IMG/VR virus record: IMGVR_UViG_3300006749_000172
Span: 1 to 21,360 of that record
Length of the DNA: 21,360 nt
Strand: one strand, 5' to 3'
From: a virus
This document shows positions 1 to 7,785 of the stretch, piece after piece. Under the pieces are notes generated by a model. The model was not told the DNA's origin, did no database searches, and saw only the letters and a list, made by a program, of their open reading frames with translations. Positions within the stretch are counted from its first letter, which is position 1; every line of letters starts with the position of its first letter. The translations under genes and the position numbers were made by a program.

Positions 1-2
1 AA

Positions 3-47
3 AACACCTTGGAACAATCAGAACAGATGAGCCTTCCTCAACAATAG
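3..47 (+). CDS. C-terminal end of an upstream gene (partial)
   Basis: The frame starting at base 3 reads NTLEQSEQMSLPQQ and then stops at TAG (45-47). The next gene follows after 8 bases, and its ribosome site GGTGAT begins directly at that stop, which is the tight spacing seen elsewhere in the window. The visible 14 residues are hydrophilic and glutamine-rich and give no function. A competing reading is that the frame of the next gene, which is also open from base 2, simply extends leftward and this stop is chance. The clear GGTGAT site and ATG at 56 favour the first reading. Confidence 0.4.
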   Translation, partial: NTLEQSEQMSLPQQ

Positions 48-52
48 GTGAT
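47..52 (+). promoter_or_regulatory. ribosome binding site of the 56-700 gene
   Basis: GGTGAT (47-52, beginning with the final G of the upstream TAG stop) lies 3 bases before the ATG at 56. It matches the GGAGGTGAT complement of the 16S 3' end. It decides the start, because the reading frame stays open upstream to the window edge. Confidence 0.5.
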
Positions 53-55
53 AAA

Positions 56-700
56 ATGGGACTATTCGGAAACAATCAGCAAAGTAGCGGAACACTAAAC
101 TTAGGCGTAGGTCAACCGGGCCAGATGCCTATACAAGGTCAAACTCAAAACCCATTTGCCCCTCAAAATAACATGATGCAACAGGCTGCCCAAAATCCGT
201 TTATGGCAGGTATGATGGGCGGTGCAGGTATGCAGCAAGGTATGATGAGTCAACCTATGATGCCTCCAAGCGAAACTGACATACTACTGGCTTTGATGAA
301 GAGTCTTGCTCCTGCTGACCGATTTATTGTTGGTACACAGATGCAAACTTTGTTACAATTACTTAACGACCTAGTTAGTTTTTCAGTATTAGAAATACTC
401 AAGTCTGCTAAGTTTACTATTGACGAAGATGGCGGCACTATGCAAATGGATGTGACAAGTCTACCTCAGAATTTACAGACTATGAGCGGAGAGAATGTAT
501 CTAATCAATTCAATGCTCTTAAAATGTCAAGTCAACAGAATATACAACAAGCAGAAATGCAACAACAACAGATTGCAGCACTGGCTCAGCAGTCTATGAT
601 GGGTGGTGCACTTAGTGCTGCTATGATGGATGAAGGTTTTATGAACAAAGCAGGTAATGCTGCGGGTAGTTTCATGGGTAGAATGATGGGGATGAGATAA
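56..700 (+). CDS. Met/Gln/Gly-rich virion-associated protein, unknown function
   Basis: A 214-residue protein that I do not recognise. Residues 1-70 are low complexity, rich in Gln, Met, Gly, Pro and Asn, with NPF repeats (TQNPFAPQNN, AQNPFMAGMM). A middle part of about residues 73-120 looks folded and helical (TDILLALMKSLAPADRFIVG). The C-terminal part is a Gln-rich helix (AEMQQQQIAALAQQ) followed by a Met/Gly tail. The composition resembles the C-terminal tail of the portal in this window, which suggests a shared environment such as the virion interior; that is inference. The stop overlaps the ATG of the next gene (TAATG), so the two are probably co-translated. There is no signal peptide or membrane segment. 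Confidence 0.8.
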   Translation: MGLFGNNQQSSGTLNLGVGQPGQMPIQGQTQNPFAPQNNMMQQAAQNPFMAGMMGGAGMQQGMMSQPMMPPSETDILLALMKSLAPADRFIVGTQMQTLLQLLNDLVSFSVLEILKSAKFTIDEDGGTMQMDVTSLPQNLQTMSGENVSNQFNALKMSSQQNIQQAEMQQQQIAALAQQSMMGGALSAAMMDEGFMNKAGNAAGSFMGRMMGMR

Positions 701-942
701 TGATAGACAATAATCCATTTAATAATTTTTCAAGTTCGGCTATGAGTATATTTTCCCCTGTCAAAAGCGTCATTGTTGACATGGTTATGGTGCAGTTACT
801 GGCGATTATAGTTACACTAGGTCTTATCCTAGTCACAGGTGCAGATAATCTGAGCAGTGATACTATGGCTTACTTAGTCGCTGGTTTATTTGGTGCTTTT
901 TTCATGCTCGGTGGAATCTACAGCAGAATCTCCAGTATCTAA
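700..942 (+). CDS. small protein with two transmembrane helices (holin-like or membrane-anchored)
   Basis: An 80-residue protein beginning at the ATG that overlaps the previous stop (TAATG), with GGGGATGAG just upstream as ribosome site. Two hydrophobic helices are visible, about residues 25-47 (ending IIVTLGLILVTG) and 57-76 (MAYLVAGLFGAFFMLGG), joined by a short polar loop (ADNLSSDT) to form a hairpin. The first 20 residues are polar and contain NNPFNNF. A two-helix hairpin of this size fits a holin or a small membrane anchor, but lysis genes in archaeal viruses are poorly known and no endolysin is visible nearby. The last 57 bases overlap, on the opposite strand, the end of the cysteine-rich gene at 886-1209. 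Confidence 0.7.
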   Translation: MIDNNPFNNFSSSAMSIFSPVKSVIVDMVMVQLLAIIVTLGLILVTGADNLSSDTMAYLVAGLFGAFFMLGGIYSRISSI

Positions 943-1209
943 CTGTACTGACCTGTTCCATTTTCCTAGTGGACATTTACTTGATGACAGGCTAGTTTTG
1001 ACTCTCATCTGACAACCGCACTCCAAGCACCTATTAGACTTCTCATTCCAACTAGGACAGCGCATACATTCTTCCATTCTACCTTGTTTAACATCATCTG
1101 TTACATATCTTTTGAGCATAACATCTCTACCAGCCTTGGCTAGGCTTCTAGCAGTCTCTATAGAAACAGGAACTCCCATAATTTTAGGTTGTATCCTTGG
1201 TAGTTTCAT
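886..1209 (-). CDS. small six-cysteine zinc-binding protein (DUF6171-like)
   Basis: The only convincing minus-strand gene in the window, 107 residues from the ATG at 1209. Six cysteines (C48, C51, C61, C64, C66, C79) are arranged CMRCPSW...CLECGCQMRVK...KCPLGKW. I recognise this as the small phage/marine-virus zinc-binding pattern CxxC-x9-CxxCGC-...-K-...-CPxGKW, the DUF6171-like type, whose role is unknown. The N-terminal half (IETARSLAKAGRDVMLKRYV) is a basic helix. The start could also be the TTG at 1236, which adds nine residues. I prefer the ATG because GAAGGG precedes it and it leaves a short divergent gap to the next plus-strand gene. The last 20 or so residues, beyond the Cys domain, are encoded opposite the end of the membrane-protein gene. 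It must have its own promoter, probably within 1210-1269. Confidence 0.75.
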   Translation of the reverse strand: MKLPRIQPKIMGVPVSIETARSLAKAGRDVMLKRYVTDDVKQGRMEECMRCPSWNEKSNRCLECGCQMRVKTSLSSSKCPLGKWNRSVQLDTGDSAVDSTEHEKSTK

Positions 1210-1269
1210 AACCCTTCGGGGATGCTTCTCATTCAAAAGGGTTATCCGTGTAAATGCTATGGGCTATCT

Positions 1270-1971
1270 ATGGCGGGTGAGCGTCAAACTAAGCGGTCCT
1301 GTCCTTTTTGCCAGCATGGTGACCGTGAAACACTTGAGCAGAATATCATAGATGGTATCGCTAATCCTCAAGTTATGGACAAAGACATGGGCTGGAGAGC
1401 CAATACTGCGGAGCGTCACATGAAGAATCACGCAGGTGATTATCACGCTGGCGCTAATCATTCTTGTAAAGTATGTACTGACGATAATCGTAGAATGTTA
1501 GAAGTTGCTTATTTTGAAGGGGAAACTACCACAGAAGAAATTGCTGAACAATTAGAATGTAGTGAAGAGGCAGTTTACAGGCACATGAAACATCACTTTC
1601 AACCACTTGTTAAGAAAAGTTCTAACGCAATTGTTTCCATAAAGGTAGGAGAAGAAGTCAGCGTACTCAGAAATAATGTACAAGGACTTAACGGTAAGTT
1701 ATCTCAGTTTATGGAAGAGACTAGTATTCACGATGACGGAGTAATATCTGACATGGTAAGGTTGCATAAAGAAATTAGAGAAACCCTCAAAGATTTGACA
1801 ACTTATCAAGAAAAATGGGCTGAGCCAACTCAGAATATAGCCAACAATACTATCAATGTGCTCAAAGTGGAGTTAGGTAAGGAGAGTCCAGAAACTTGGA
1901 AACGAGTTAAGGCTAGCCTTCTCGCACAAGCAGACGGTACGCTAGACGAAGATATAATGGATTTATTGTGA
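1270..1971 (+). CDS. duplicated Cys-His/helix-turn-helix protein, candidate small terminase subunit
   Basis: A 233-residue protein from the ATG at 1270 (MAGERQTK). The same frame opens at an ATG at 1222, which would add 16 residues and overlap the divergent gene's possible TTG start. Neither start has a good ribosome site. Two equal 44-residue modules (residues 11-54 and 66-109) each begin CxxC and end RHMK-x-H, so each could bind one zinc through two Cys and the two His of HxxxH. The second module contains a clear helix-turn-helix (TTEEIAEQLECSEEAVYRHM). The remaining half is a helical, coiled-coil-like segment with an acidic C-terminus (LDEDIMDLL). Small terminase subunits are DNA-binding helix-turn-helix proteins with a helical oligomerisation part, usually encoded ahead of TerL, so this is a reasonable TerS candidate. 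A transcription regulator is the main alternative. Confidence 0.7.
   Translation: MAGERQTKRSCPFCQHGDRETLEQNIIDGIANPQVMDKDMGWRANTAERHMKNHAGDYHAGANHSCKVCTDDNRRMLEVAYFEGETTTEEIAEQLECSEEAVYRHMKHHFQPLVKKSSNAIVSIKVGEEVSVLRNNVQGLNGKLSQFMEETSIHDDGVISDMVRLHKEIRETLKDLTTYQEKWAEPTQNIANNTINVLKVELGKESPETWKRVKASLLAQADGTLDEDIMDLL
1300..1431 (+). repeat. Cys-His/HTH module, copy 1
   Basis: 44 codons from CPFC to RHMKNH in the 1270-1971 gene. Aligns without gaps to the copy at 1465-1596 with 11 identical residues, including both Cys and both His. Confidence 0.6.
1465..1596 (+). repeat. Cys-His/HTH module, copy 2
   Basis: 44 codons from CKVC to RHMKHH, eleven residues after the first module. It contains the clearer helix-turn-helix. 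Confidence 0.6.
1950..1958 (+). promoter_or_regulatory. possible TATA-like element upstream of the 1983 gene
   Basis: GATATAATG lies about 29 bases before the ATG at 1983, and that gene has no evident ribosome site. The spacing fits an archaeal TATA box with a leaderless or very short leader. It sits inside the end of the preceding coding region, so chance is a real possibility. Confidence 0.2.
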
Positions 1972-1982
1972 GTTGACAAAAT

Positions 1983-3359
1983 ATGCCACAAATGACCGGT
2001 TCAGATACTAGAATGTATTCGCCTAAGAGCGAATCCAATCTTGGTTATACTAACGACGATGATAATTATCGTTATGGTATTGGTGACCCAGAGCATATGG
2101 AAGAAGTCAGAGATAAGAAAATGGCTGAACAGGATAAAGCAAGTGAAATGTCTGAACTACCACATCTGCAATTGTCTGTACCTAAACCTACTCCAGAGAT
2201 GCCGCCTCTTCCCGGATTAATGGAAGAAGAGGAAGAAGAGCCAATGATGGATGACCAATTTAACGAAGGTCAGCAATTTGGCGCTATGACTGGGATGCCT
2301 GACATGGGTAACCTTAGTATTGGTAACGCTACTGGGACAATGCCAGCACCGGGCGGTATGCTTGCTACTGGTGAACCGATGGAAAATGCTTGGTCTACTT
2401 TGATGAAAGAAGATGAGGGAGACGATGAAAAACCTGACCCTAAAACATTCATCAAGCCTAAAAAAATTCCCAGACCTTTTTTTGACTCAGAAAAAGATGT
2501 CACTCCCATTAGAAGACGATTAGCGGCTGAGCCTACAGCAGAAACAAGCGAAAGTGACCTTCGAGCAGAAAGAATTTTACCTACTGCTTATGGTAATCCT
2601 GATTACTTTACTACAGGCGAGCCAATGGATGATGCTTGGTCTAGTCTGATTAAGAGTAGACTTGACAAAATAAAGGGTAAAGAGCAAAAACCTTTCACAA
2701 GAGAACAGTTCGAAATTTCACCCGGCGGTGCAGATATTACCACGGCTAATACTCGTAGAGCAAAAAGAACATCTCGTCAGGTATCACCAATGAAAAACAG
2801 AGGGCTTGATTTAAGTCCTCATAGTGTGGATTATTCTCATTTGGGTATCGCAACAAAGCAACCACTTCGTTTATTCCCTAGAGATTACGACCAGCAATTA
2901 GGTACTCAGCAAAAAAGACAGTTACTAGCAGGTGTACCTCAAGCCCAAACAGGTCACGCATTGGGACCTGAAAGTAAATACAACCCTAAAACTCACAAAT
3001 TATCTTCACCCAAAGGTAGACCTATCAAAGAACCCGGTGAACCTAAACTTAGAGGCCAAAGTCTGGCCAAGTCTGCTGCCGCTCTTAAAGAAGACATAGA
3101 CGACTTGAGAAAAAAAGTAGACTACATGAAGTTCAATCAAATAAGAAGGTTACTTAGCCAACTAAAAGATTCTGTAGAGAGGCAAGAAAGAAGGCTGAAA
3201 GCCAGTTCTGGCCCCGGTGAAAAGGGTGAAGCGGGTCATATGGAGGGCCAAGATAAGACAACTAAGCCCACCGGAGGAACTTCTACTATCGAACTTGCTG
3301 ACAGTTGGGGAGCACCTTCTACTCTGTTTGCAGCACCCGGTAGTGGGAGAGTGGGTTGA
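1983..3359 (+). CDS. 458-residue low-complexity virion protein with duplicated TGEPM-AWS motif, unknown function
   Basis: Not recognised. The first 200 residues are acidic, rich in Met, Pro and Glu, and probably disordered (LMEEEEEEPMMDDQ). A 14-residue motif occurs twice, TGEPMENAWSTLMK at residues 129-142 and TGEPMDDAWSSLIK at 211-224, in otherwise poorly conserved sequence. Residues 360-405 form a basic coiled coil (LAKSAAALKEDIDDLRKKVD and following). The C-terminus is Gly/Ser/Thr-rich. It starts 11 bases after the previous stop without an obvious ribosome site and overlaps the next gene as TGATG. With two long neighbours (3359-6303) it forms a set of three poorly structured proteins before TerL. 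They could be minor head, ejected or scaffold-like proteins; that is inference from position only. Confidence 0.8.
   Translation: MPQMTGSDTRMYSPKSESNLGYTNDDDNYRYGIGDPEHMEEVRDKKMAEQDKASEMSELPHLQLSVPKPTPEMPPLPGLMEEEEEEPMMDDQFNEGQQFGAMTGMPDMGNLSIGNATGTMPAPGGMLATGEPMENAWSTLMKEDEGDDEKPDPKTFIKPKKIPRPFFDSEKDVTPIRRRLAAEPTAETSESDLRAERILPTAYGNPDYFTTGEPMDDAWSSLIKSRLDKIKGKEQKPFTREQFEISPGGADITTANTRRAKRTSRQVSPMKNRGLDLSPHSVDYSHLGIATKQPLRLFPRDYDQQLGTQQKRQLLAGVPQAQTGHALGPESKYNPKTHKLSSPKGRPIKEPGEPKLRGQSLAKSAAALKEDIDDLRKKVDYMKFNQIRRLLSQLKDSVERQERRLKASSGPGEKGEAGHMEGQDKTTKPTGGTSTIELADSWGAPSTLFAAPGSGRVG
2367..2408 (+). repeat. TGEPM-AWS protein motif, copy 1
   Basis: Encodes TGEPMENAWSTLMK, residues 129-142 of the 458-residue protein. 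Confidence 0.55.
2613..2654 (+). repeat. TGEPM-AWS protein motif, copy 2
   Basis: Encodes TGEPMDDAWSSLIK, residues 211-224; ten of fourteen residues are identical to copy 1, 82 residues downstream. Confidence 0.55.
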
Positions 3360-5221
3360 TGTTTAAAATACACACCCCTTCTAAATATCGTAGATACACA
3401 CCTGTAGTATTCGGCAGTGCCGACTTTCACAAGGCCTATTTCAAGCCTTTATTGAAATCATTTGGTCTTACCTTTGTCGGAGATGGAGGGCAGGTACCTC
3501 ACGGTTGGGCACCAACAGACGCTGGTATAAGTCAAGACCCAGAAGAGCCCGACCATCCTCCTTGGAATCACCATCCTGAAACTGGTGAATTATTACCGGG
3601 CGGTAAACACACTATTGATTTTGTTAAAGAAGACTTAATGAGACGCTTTGGACTTAGTGAAGAAGAGAGTCAGTTCATACTTCAAAGGTCTATTGACAGA
3701 TACAATCAGAAACACCAAGACGAATACGGTGACGACAGCCAGCATACTCTGCCTAATTTTGACAGCAGTCAATGGCGCAAAGTGCATGTCGGTCCTTGGT
3801 ACGAGCACAATATGGAAACTCACATGAGAAAAGCCAGAAGAGGCGAGCCTCAGCAAGCAGGTGGTCCAAGACCTTTGATTACCTACGCTTACAACCAAGG
3901 TAATGTTGAGGGCGGCGCAACTGGTCGATGGATAGACAGCGGTCTTATTCACATGAATCAAGAAATTGGTGAGGTACTACAAGAACTAGGTGCTGACCCA
4001 GAAGCCGTGAATGACTTGAATTATGTAAAGTACAATGGTTTGAAGCCGGGCTCGCTTTCTGGTGGACTGGTTCAGTCTATATCTCCAAGAGACGGTAAAG
4101 AATACTTGAAAACAGGTATACTACCTAGTCAATATCTTAGTGCTGAGCAAGAGCAACAAATCAGTGACCAAAGAATGCATCCAGAAATACATGCTCATCA
4201 AATTGCTGAATTACTACCTGATTCTTTTTACTATCCAGCGTCTTTTTCAACTGCTAAAGGCGGGCTGTCAGGTGAAATGTTACGAGAAGAACTCGAAAGT
4301 ATGGGTCTAAGTCACAACTATAGCGATGAAGATTTGAATGAAATGGCCAGTACAAGGGCTTTGAAATTGTTATTCCAAACAACTCACAGTTTAAACAGCC
4401 CGTCTGGAGGAGGCTCTTTCAAAAACTTAGCCAGACAACTGTTCCAAGATTTAGATTCTCATCATGAAGATGAAACATATAATTTTCACAGAAACCATAT
4501 AGAAAGAGCGCCTATGCACGAAAGTACTAATTTTCACAAAAGGGCTAACTTAGTCGCCAAAGATATAGCCGGACATATGAGTAACGCTGCTGGTAAACTT
4601 GTTGCTCAAGGTATGAGTCAAGAAGAGGCTAAAGAACAGATAGCAAGGCGTATGAGAGAGTCTCAAGTAAATCACAATAAGAGAGCGTATCAGGGGCCAA
4701 AAGAAGGATTAAGGCAAAATATAGAAGGTCTAATTGCAGGTATGATGGATGTTACAGGGCACGAAAGATTCTCTTTAGGTGAAATACCAACAGATGCTGC
4801 GACACAAAGCATTGCTACTCCTATGCCAGAGTTCCCACATTACGCTGCGCCTGAGCACTGGGGGCCGGGAGGCCATGACCGTATAGCGCTTGGTGAGCAT
4901 GAGATGGCACCTACTGGAGATGAAGTCCGTGTTGTACCTTCTTATCCTAGACCTCAAACTACTGCACCCGCTTTACCTCCTCAAGTTCCGCCGATGATTA
5001 ATTTACCAACACCGCCTTTGCAGATGCAGCCAAGCAACCCATCAGACTTGGCAAGAAGAGCACTGGGCAGCAGAGGCTACCCTCAAGGTATACCTGACAA
5101 TCAGTTAACATTTGGTGACAATGGTTTCATAATGAATCGCTCCTTGGATGTAGCCAGCGGGATGGATGCAATCAAAAAGAAGATTGGATACTTTGACGGA
5201 TTTTTAAGGGGGCTAAAGTGA
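3359..5221 (+). CDS. 620-residue His-rich virion protein, unknown function
   Basis: The start is the ATG at 3359 that overlaps the previous TGA (TGATG), with purine-rich GGGAGAGTGGG just upstream. A TTG one codon earlier is also in frame. I do not recognise the family. The N-terminus is basic and aromatic (KYRRYTPVVFGSADFHKAYF), followed by a His/Pro-rich stretch (PDHPPWNHHPETGE). The middle, residues 100-450, looks helical and polar with many histidines (LFQDLDSHHEDETYNFHRNH). The part from about 490 to 575 is proline-rich linker (PALPPQVPPMINLPTPPLQ). The C-terminus is basic and ends FFLRG-like (GYFDGFLRGLK). His-rich helical sequence of the same style also occurs in the 1954-residue protein, so both may have similar roles in the virion. 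No catalytic motif was found. Confidence 0.8.
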   Translation: MFKIHTPSKYRRYTPVVFGSADFHKAYFKPLLKSFGLTFVGDGGQVPHGWAPTDAGISQDPEEPDHPPWNHHPETGELLPGGKHTIDFVKEDLMRRFGLSEEESQFILQRSIDRYNQKHQDEYGDDSQHTLPNFDSSQWRKVHVGPWYEHNMETHMRKARRGEPQQAGGPRPLITYAYNQGNVEGGATGRWIDSGLIHMNQEIGEVLQELGADPEAVNDLNYVKYNGLKPGSLSGGLVQSISPRDGKEYLKTGILPSQYLSAEQEQQISDQRMHPEIHAHQIAELLPDSFYYPASFSTAKGGLSGEMLREELESMGLSHNYSDEDLNEMASTRALKLLFQTTHSLNSPSGGGSFKNLARQLFQDLDSHHEDETYNFHRNHIERAPMHESTNFHKRANLVAKDIAGHMSNAAGKLVAQGMSQEEAKEQIARRMRESQVNHNKRAYQGPKEGLRQNIEGLIAGMMDVTGHERFSLGEIPTDAATQSIATPMPEFPHYAAPEHWGPGGHDRIALGEHEMAPTGDEVRVVPSYPRPQTTAPALPPQVPPMINLPTPPLQMQPSNPSDLARRALGSRGYPQGIPDNQLTFGDNGFIMNRSLDVASGMDAIKKKIGYFDGFLRGLK

Positions 5222-6303
5222 TGGGAAGAGTATTAGTTAAGTCTGCTCTTCCCGGCAAGGTATTGGTAAAGAGTAACTATGCTTTCGACGCCTTTGGTAA
5301 CCCAGTTATGTTGTCAACTCCTTCTACGGAGGATAATTCACCAGTAAGAGGAGAAAGACTTTCTGGCATTTTAGGAGGGGCAGTAGGTGCCGGTTTGTCT
5401 TTGACACAGCCGACTAATAACTTTGGTCAGTTTATTAACAATCTAAGGTATGGTATGTTCGAAGGTGCTAGAGATGCTCGTCGATTAAGAAGAGGTTTAT
5501 CGAGTCGGCGAGAAAAAATAAGAGCCAACAGAGCGGCAGATATTGCTGACAAATATGCTGGCTACAGGTCACAAGAGAATCCTGCTGAGGCAAGAAAAAG
5601 AGGTATGTTTGACAGGTTAACTGGTGGTAACTTTATGACTGCTGGTCAGCAAGAACAAGAATTGTATGAAGCAAATGTGCAAAGAAGACTTGCTGACGAA
5701 AGGGCTGCTAGAAACGCTGCTTTGGGCCAAGAGGTGTTCGATATGGCTGGCGGAATGCTTGGAGAAAGACCAGAAGACTTAACTTTACAACAAGGTCAAG
5801 GTATTTTGGGCAACATTAGGCAGTTGGGAGTGGCAGGTGCACAAAGAGGAAATAGGATAGATGTCCCAACAGTAGCATTACCTCCGCCTACCGAACAACA
5901 AAGGAATGATTTACTGACTGAATTACAAACAGCAACTACCCCAAAGCCGATTGGACCTACTATAGACAAGTTTCCTGTGGGAGGTACAATGAGTAAGCCT
6001 AGTGGTAAAGTAAGAGTTCTTAATGCAGCAGGTAATGAAATTGCGCCCGATGCTAACGCTATAGCCGGGTCCCAGCCCGGAGTACAAGCAGCCCCTCCAC
6101 AAGGTGCCAGTTTGACCGAGCAAGAAGCGGTAAGTAATATACCTGCATCTAATACATCGGTTCCTATTACTAAGCCAGAAGAAGAAAAGCCTACTGAGGA
6201 AGAAGAGGTTGATATGTCTGGTAGCGTAAACCCTAACACAAACCCTAACGAAAAGGCAATGATAGATGCTTTAACGGCTAAATTTACGGGGGCTGGACCT
6301 TGA
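5221..6303 (+). CDS. 360-residue protein with N-terminal VLVKS repeat, unknown function
   Basis: Starts at the ATG that overlaps the previous TGA (TGATG), with AAGGGGG upstream; a GTG one codon earlier is possible. The first 18 residues carry a tandem repeat, RVLVKS then KVLVKS. A glycine-rich hydrophobic segment follows (ILGGAVGAGLSL, about residues 49-60), too short and weak to call a membrane helix with confidence. Residues 75-180 are a strongly basic, Arg/Ala/Gln-rich helical region (DARRLRRGLSSRREKIRANR), suited to binding DNA or a coiled coil. The last 130 residues are Pro/Ala/Thr/Glu-rich and probably disordered. The stop TGA is shared with the TTG start of TerL (TTGA). I do not recognise the family. 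An internal virion or ejected DNA-associated protein is possible. Confidence 0.8.
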   Translation: MGRVLVKSALPGKVLVKSNYAFDAFGNPVMLSTPSTEDNSPVRGERLSGILGGAVGAGLSLTQPTNNFGQFINNLRYGMFEGARDARRLRRGLSSRREKIRANRAADIADKYAGYRSQENPAEARKRGMFDRLTGGNFMTAGQQEQELYEANVQRRLADERAARNAALGQEVFDMAGGMLGERPEDLTLQQGQGILGNIRQLGVAGAQRGNRIDVPTVALPPPTEQQRNDLLTELQTATTPKPIGPTIDKFPVGGTMSKPSGKVRVLNAAGNEIAPDANAIAGSQPGVQAAPPQGASLTEQEAVSNIPASNTSVPITKPEEEKPTEEEEVDMSGSVNPNTNPNEKAMIDALTAKFTGAGP

Positions 6304-7781
6304 GTGATGTCGACAATCTCATCCGAGATATGGACATAGAGATGTCTAAGAAATCTTTCAAGTACTTTTTTACTGAAATTTTAGAGTTCGACTTTTCTCA
6401 TCATCATGAAGATTGGCTTGCCGGTCTTAGTGAAAGCAGAAGATACTGCGTCAAAGCGAGTCGTGACCACGGTAAATCTGTGTTCTTCATGTCTTATGCG
6501 CTTTGGTTAGCCGCTTTCAAACCTAATACTCACATTATGGTATTCAGTCACAGCCTTGAACAGACACTTGAACACATGCGTTTCATTCGAAACAACATCG
6601 AAAGTGCTGAAATACTCAAGGATTTGAAGCCTACAGGTAAGCCTTGGGCTAAATCTTACTTTGAATTTACCAACGGTAGTCGTATTATGGCTAAGTCGGT
6701 TGGTGGTGCTACTCGTGGTTTCCACCCTGATGTAGTAGTATGTGACGATATTCTTTGGGGTACAACTTCGGGTGAGTTACAAAGAGCAGCCGACTGGTTC
6801 TATACTGTTCTACTTCCGGTTCTGCACCACACAGGTAGACTGATGATGGTCGGTACACCGTTTAGTTACAACGATTTGTACGCTGAGTTGGAAGACAAAA
6901 AAGCATTCCGAGTCGAAACCTATCCGGCTATCTTACCTAACGGTGAACCGCTATGGCCCGGAAGATGGCCGCTTGAAGCACTGAAAGTACGAGAAGAGTC
7001 GATGCCAGCGATTAAATTCGCTCGTGAGTATTTGTGTGAACCGATACACGATATGTCAAGTATGTTCCCTATGACTTTGTTAGAGAAGGCCAGAGATAAA
7101 AACTTAATTTTACTTGACAAGGCGGAGCAAGAGTTCGATGAGAACGGCGAGCCGTCTGGAGTATTTGGTCAGCACTTCATAGGTTGGGACCCAGCGATTG
7201 CATCAGATGCTAATGCTGACTACACTGCTATGAGCGTACTTAGGATGTTACCTGACACTGATGAGAAACAATTGGTACATGTAGTCAACGAAAAAGGACT
7301 GGGTAGCAGTGCACAGAAAAGAAAGATAATTATGCTTAATAGTCGATTTAGACCTGACCTCATTGAACTTGAAGGTAACAACTTTCAAAGAATGTTTGAA
7401 GCGGAACTCAAAGAGATGCGTGAGGATATACCTATCAAAACATTCATGACTACTCGTCAAAAGAAAGAAAGTATGTTTATGAGTTTACTGATGGCCTTTG
7501 AACAAGGTAAAGTAAAAACTCCTTGGGGTAACGAAAAGAGCAAAGAATTTACTCGCAATCTTGAAACCCAACTAAGTAGGTTTGGTATGCAGAAAAACGG
7601 CAGACTAGAGTCTGTGGGTACTCACGATGACTTGGCTATGAGTTTGGCTCTGGCAAACTGGGCTACTAAAGAGTTCAAAGGTAGCATGGTCATGCTCGAT
7701 GATTACCTAAGCGGATTTGATGAATGGTTCGGAGATGTACCACAAGGAAGAGTCGCAGGAGCCAGTTGGTTCACGATATAA
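6300..7781 (+). CDS. terL: terminase large subunit (TerL)
   Basis: The ATP-driven motor that packages viral DNA through the portal and cuts it with an RNase H-like nuclease. In the 493-residue product the ATPase shows a Walker A variant SRDHGKS (residues 54-60), Walker B VVVCDD (145-150) and coupling motif VGTPFS (184-189). The nuclease domain begins GWDPAIASDANADYT with D297 as first acid, continues with LIELEGNN (E356 or E358) and ends GTHDDLAMSLALANW (D443/D444). This is the complete order for the family at normal length. The start is a TTG overlapping the upstream stop (TTGA), with a G-rich stretch ahead of it. The first in-frame ATG is at codon 11. Gene order TerL, one extra gene, portal is close to standard. 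Confidence 0.96.
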   Translation: MSDVDNLIRDMDIEMSKKSFKYFFTEILEFDFSHHHEDWLAGLSESRRYCVKASRDHGKSVFFMSYALWLAAFKPNTHIMVFSHSLEQTLEHMRFIRNNIESAEILKDLKPTGKPWAKSYFEFTNGSRIMAKSVGGATRGFHPDVVVCDDILWGTTSGELQRAADWFYTVLLPVLHHTGRLMMVGTPFSYNDLYAELEDKKAFRVETYPAILPNGEPLWPGRWPLEALKVREESMPAIKFAREYLCEPIHDMSSMFPMTLLEKARDKNLILLDKAEQEFDENGEPSGVFGQHFIGWDPAIASDANADYTAMSVLRMLPDTDEKQLVHVVNEKGLGSSAQKRKIIMLNSRFRPDLIELEGNNFQRMFEAELKEMREDIPIKTFMTTRQKKESMFMSLLMAFEQGKVKTPWGNEKSKEFTRNLETQLSRFGMQKNGRLESVGTHDDLAMSLALANWATKEFKGSMVMLDDYLSGFDEWFGDVPQGRVAGASWFTI

Positions 7782-7785
7782 TTAA

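Noticed and set aside
943-1269. Rho-independent terminator or tRNA in the convergent/divergent region
   Set aside because: No convincing GC stem with T run and no tRNA arms or TTC box were found; the region is explained by the minus-strand gene.
1112-1351. 79-codon plus-strand open frame
   Set aside because: Overlaps both the cysteine-rich minus-strand gene and the start of the duplicated-module gene, each of which has real sequence signatures.
5796-6239. 147-codon minus-strand open frame opposite the 5221-6303 gene
   Set aside because: Hydrophobic, Ser/Gly-rich shadow translation of a plus-strand disordered region; no ribosome site, and the plus-strand gene is coherent with its neighbours.
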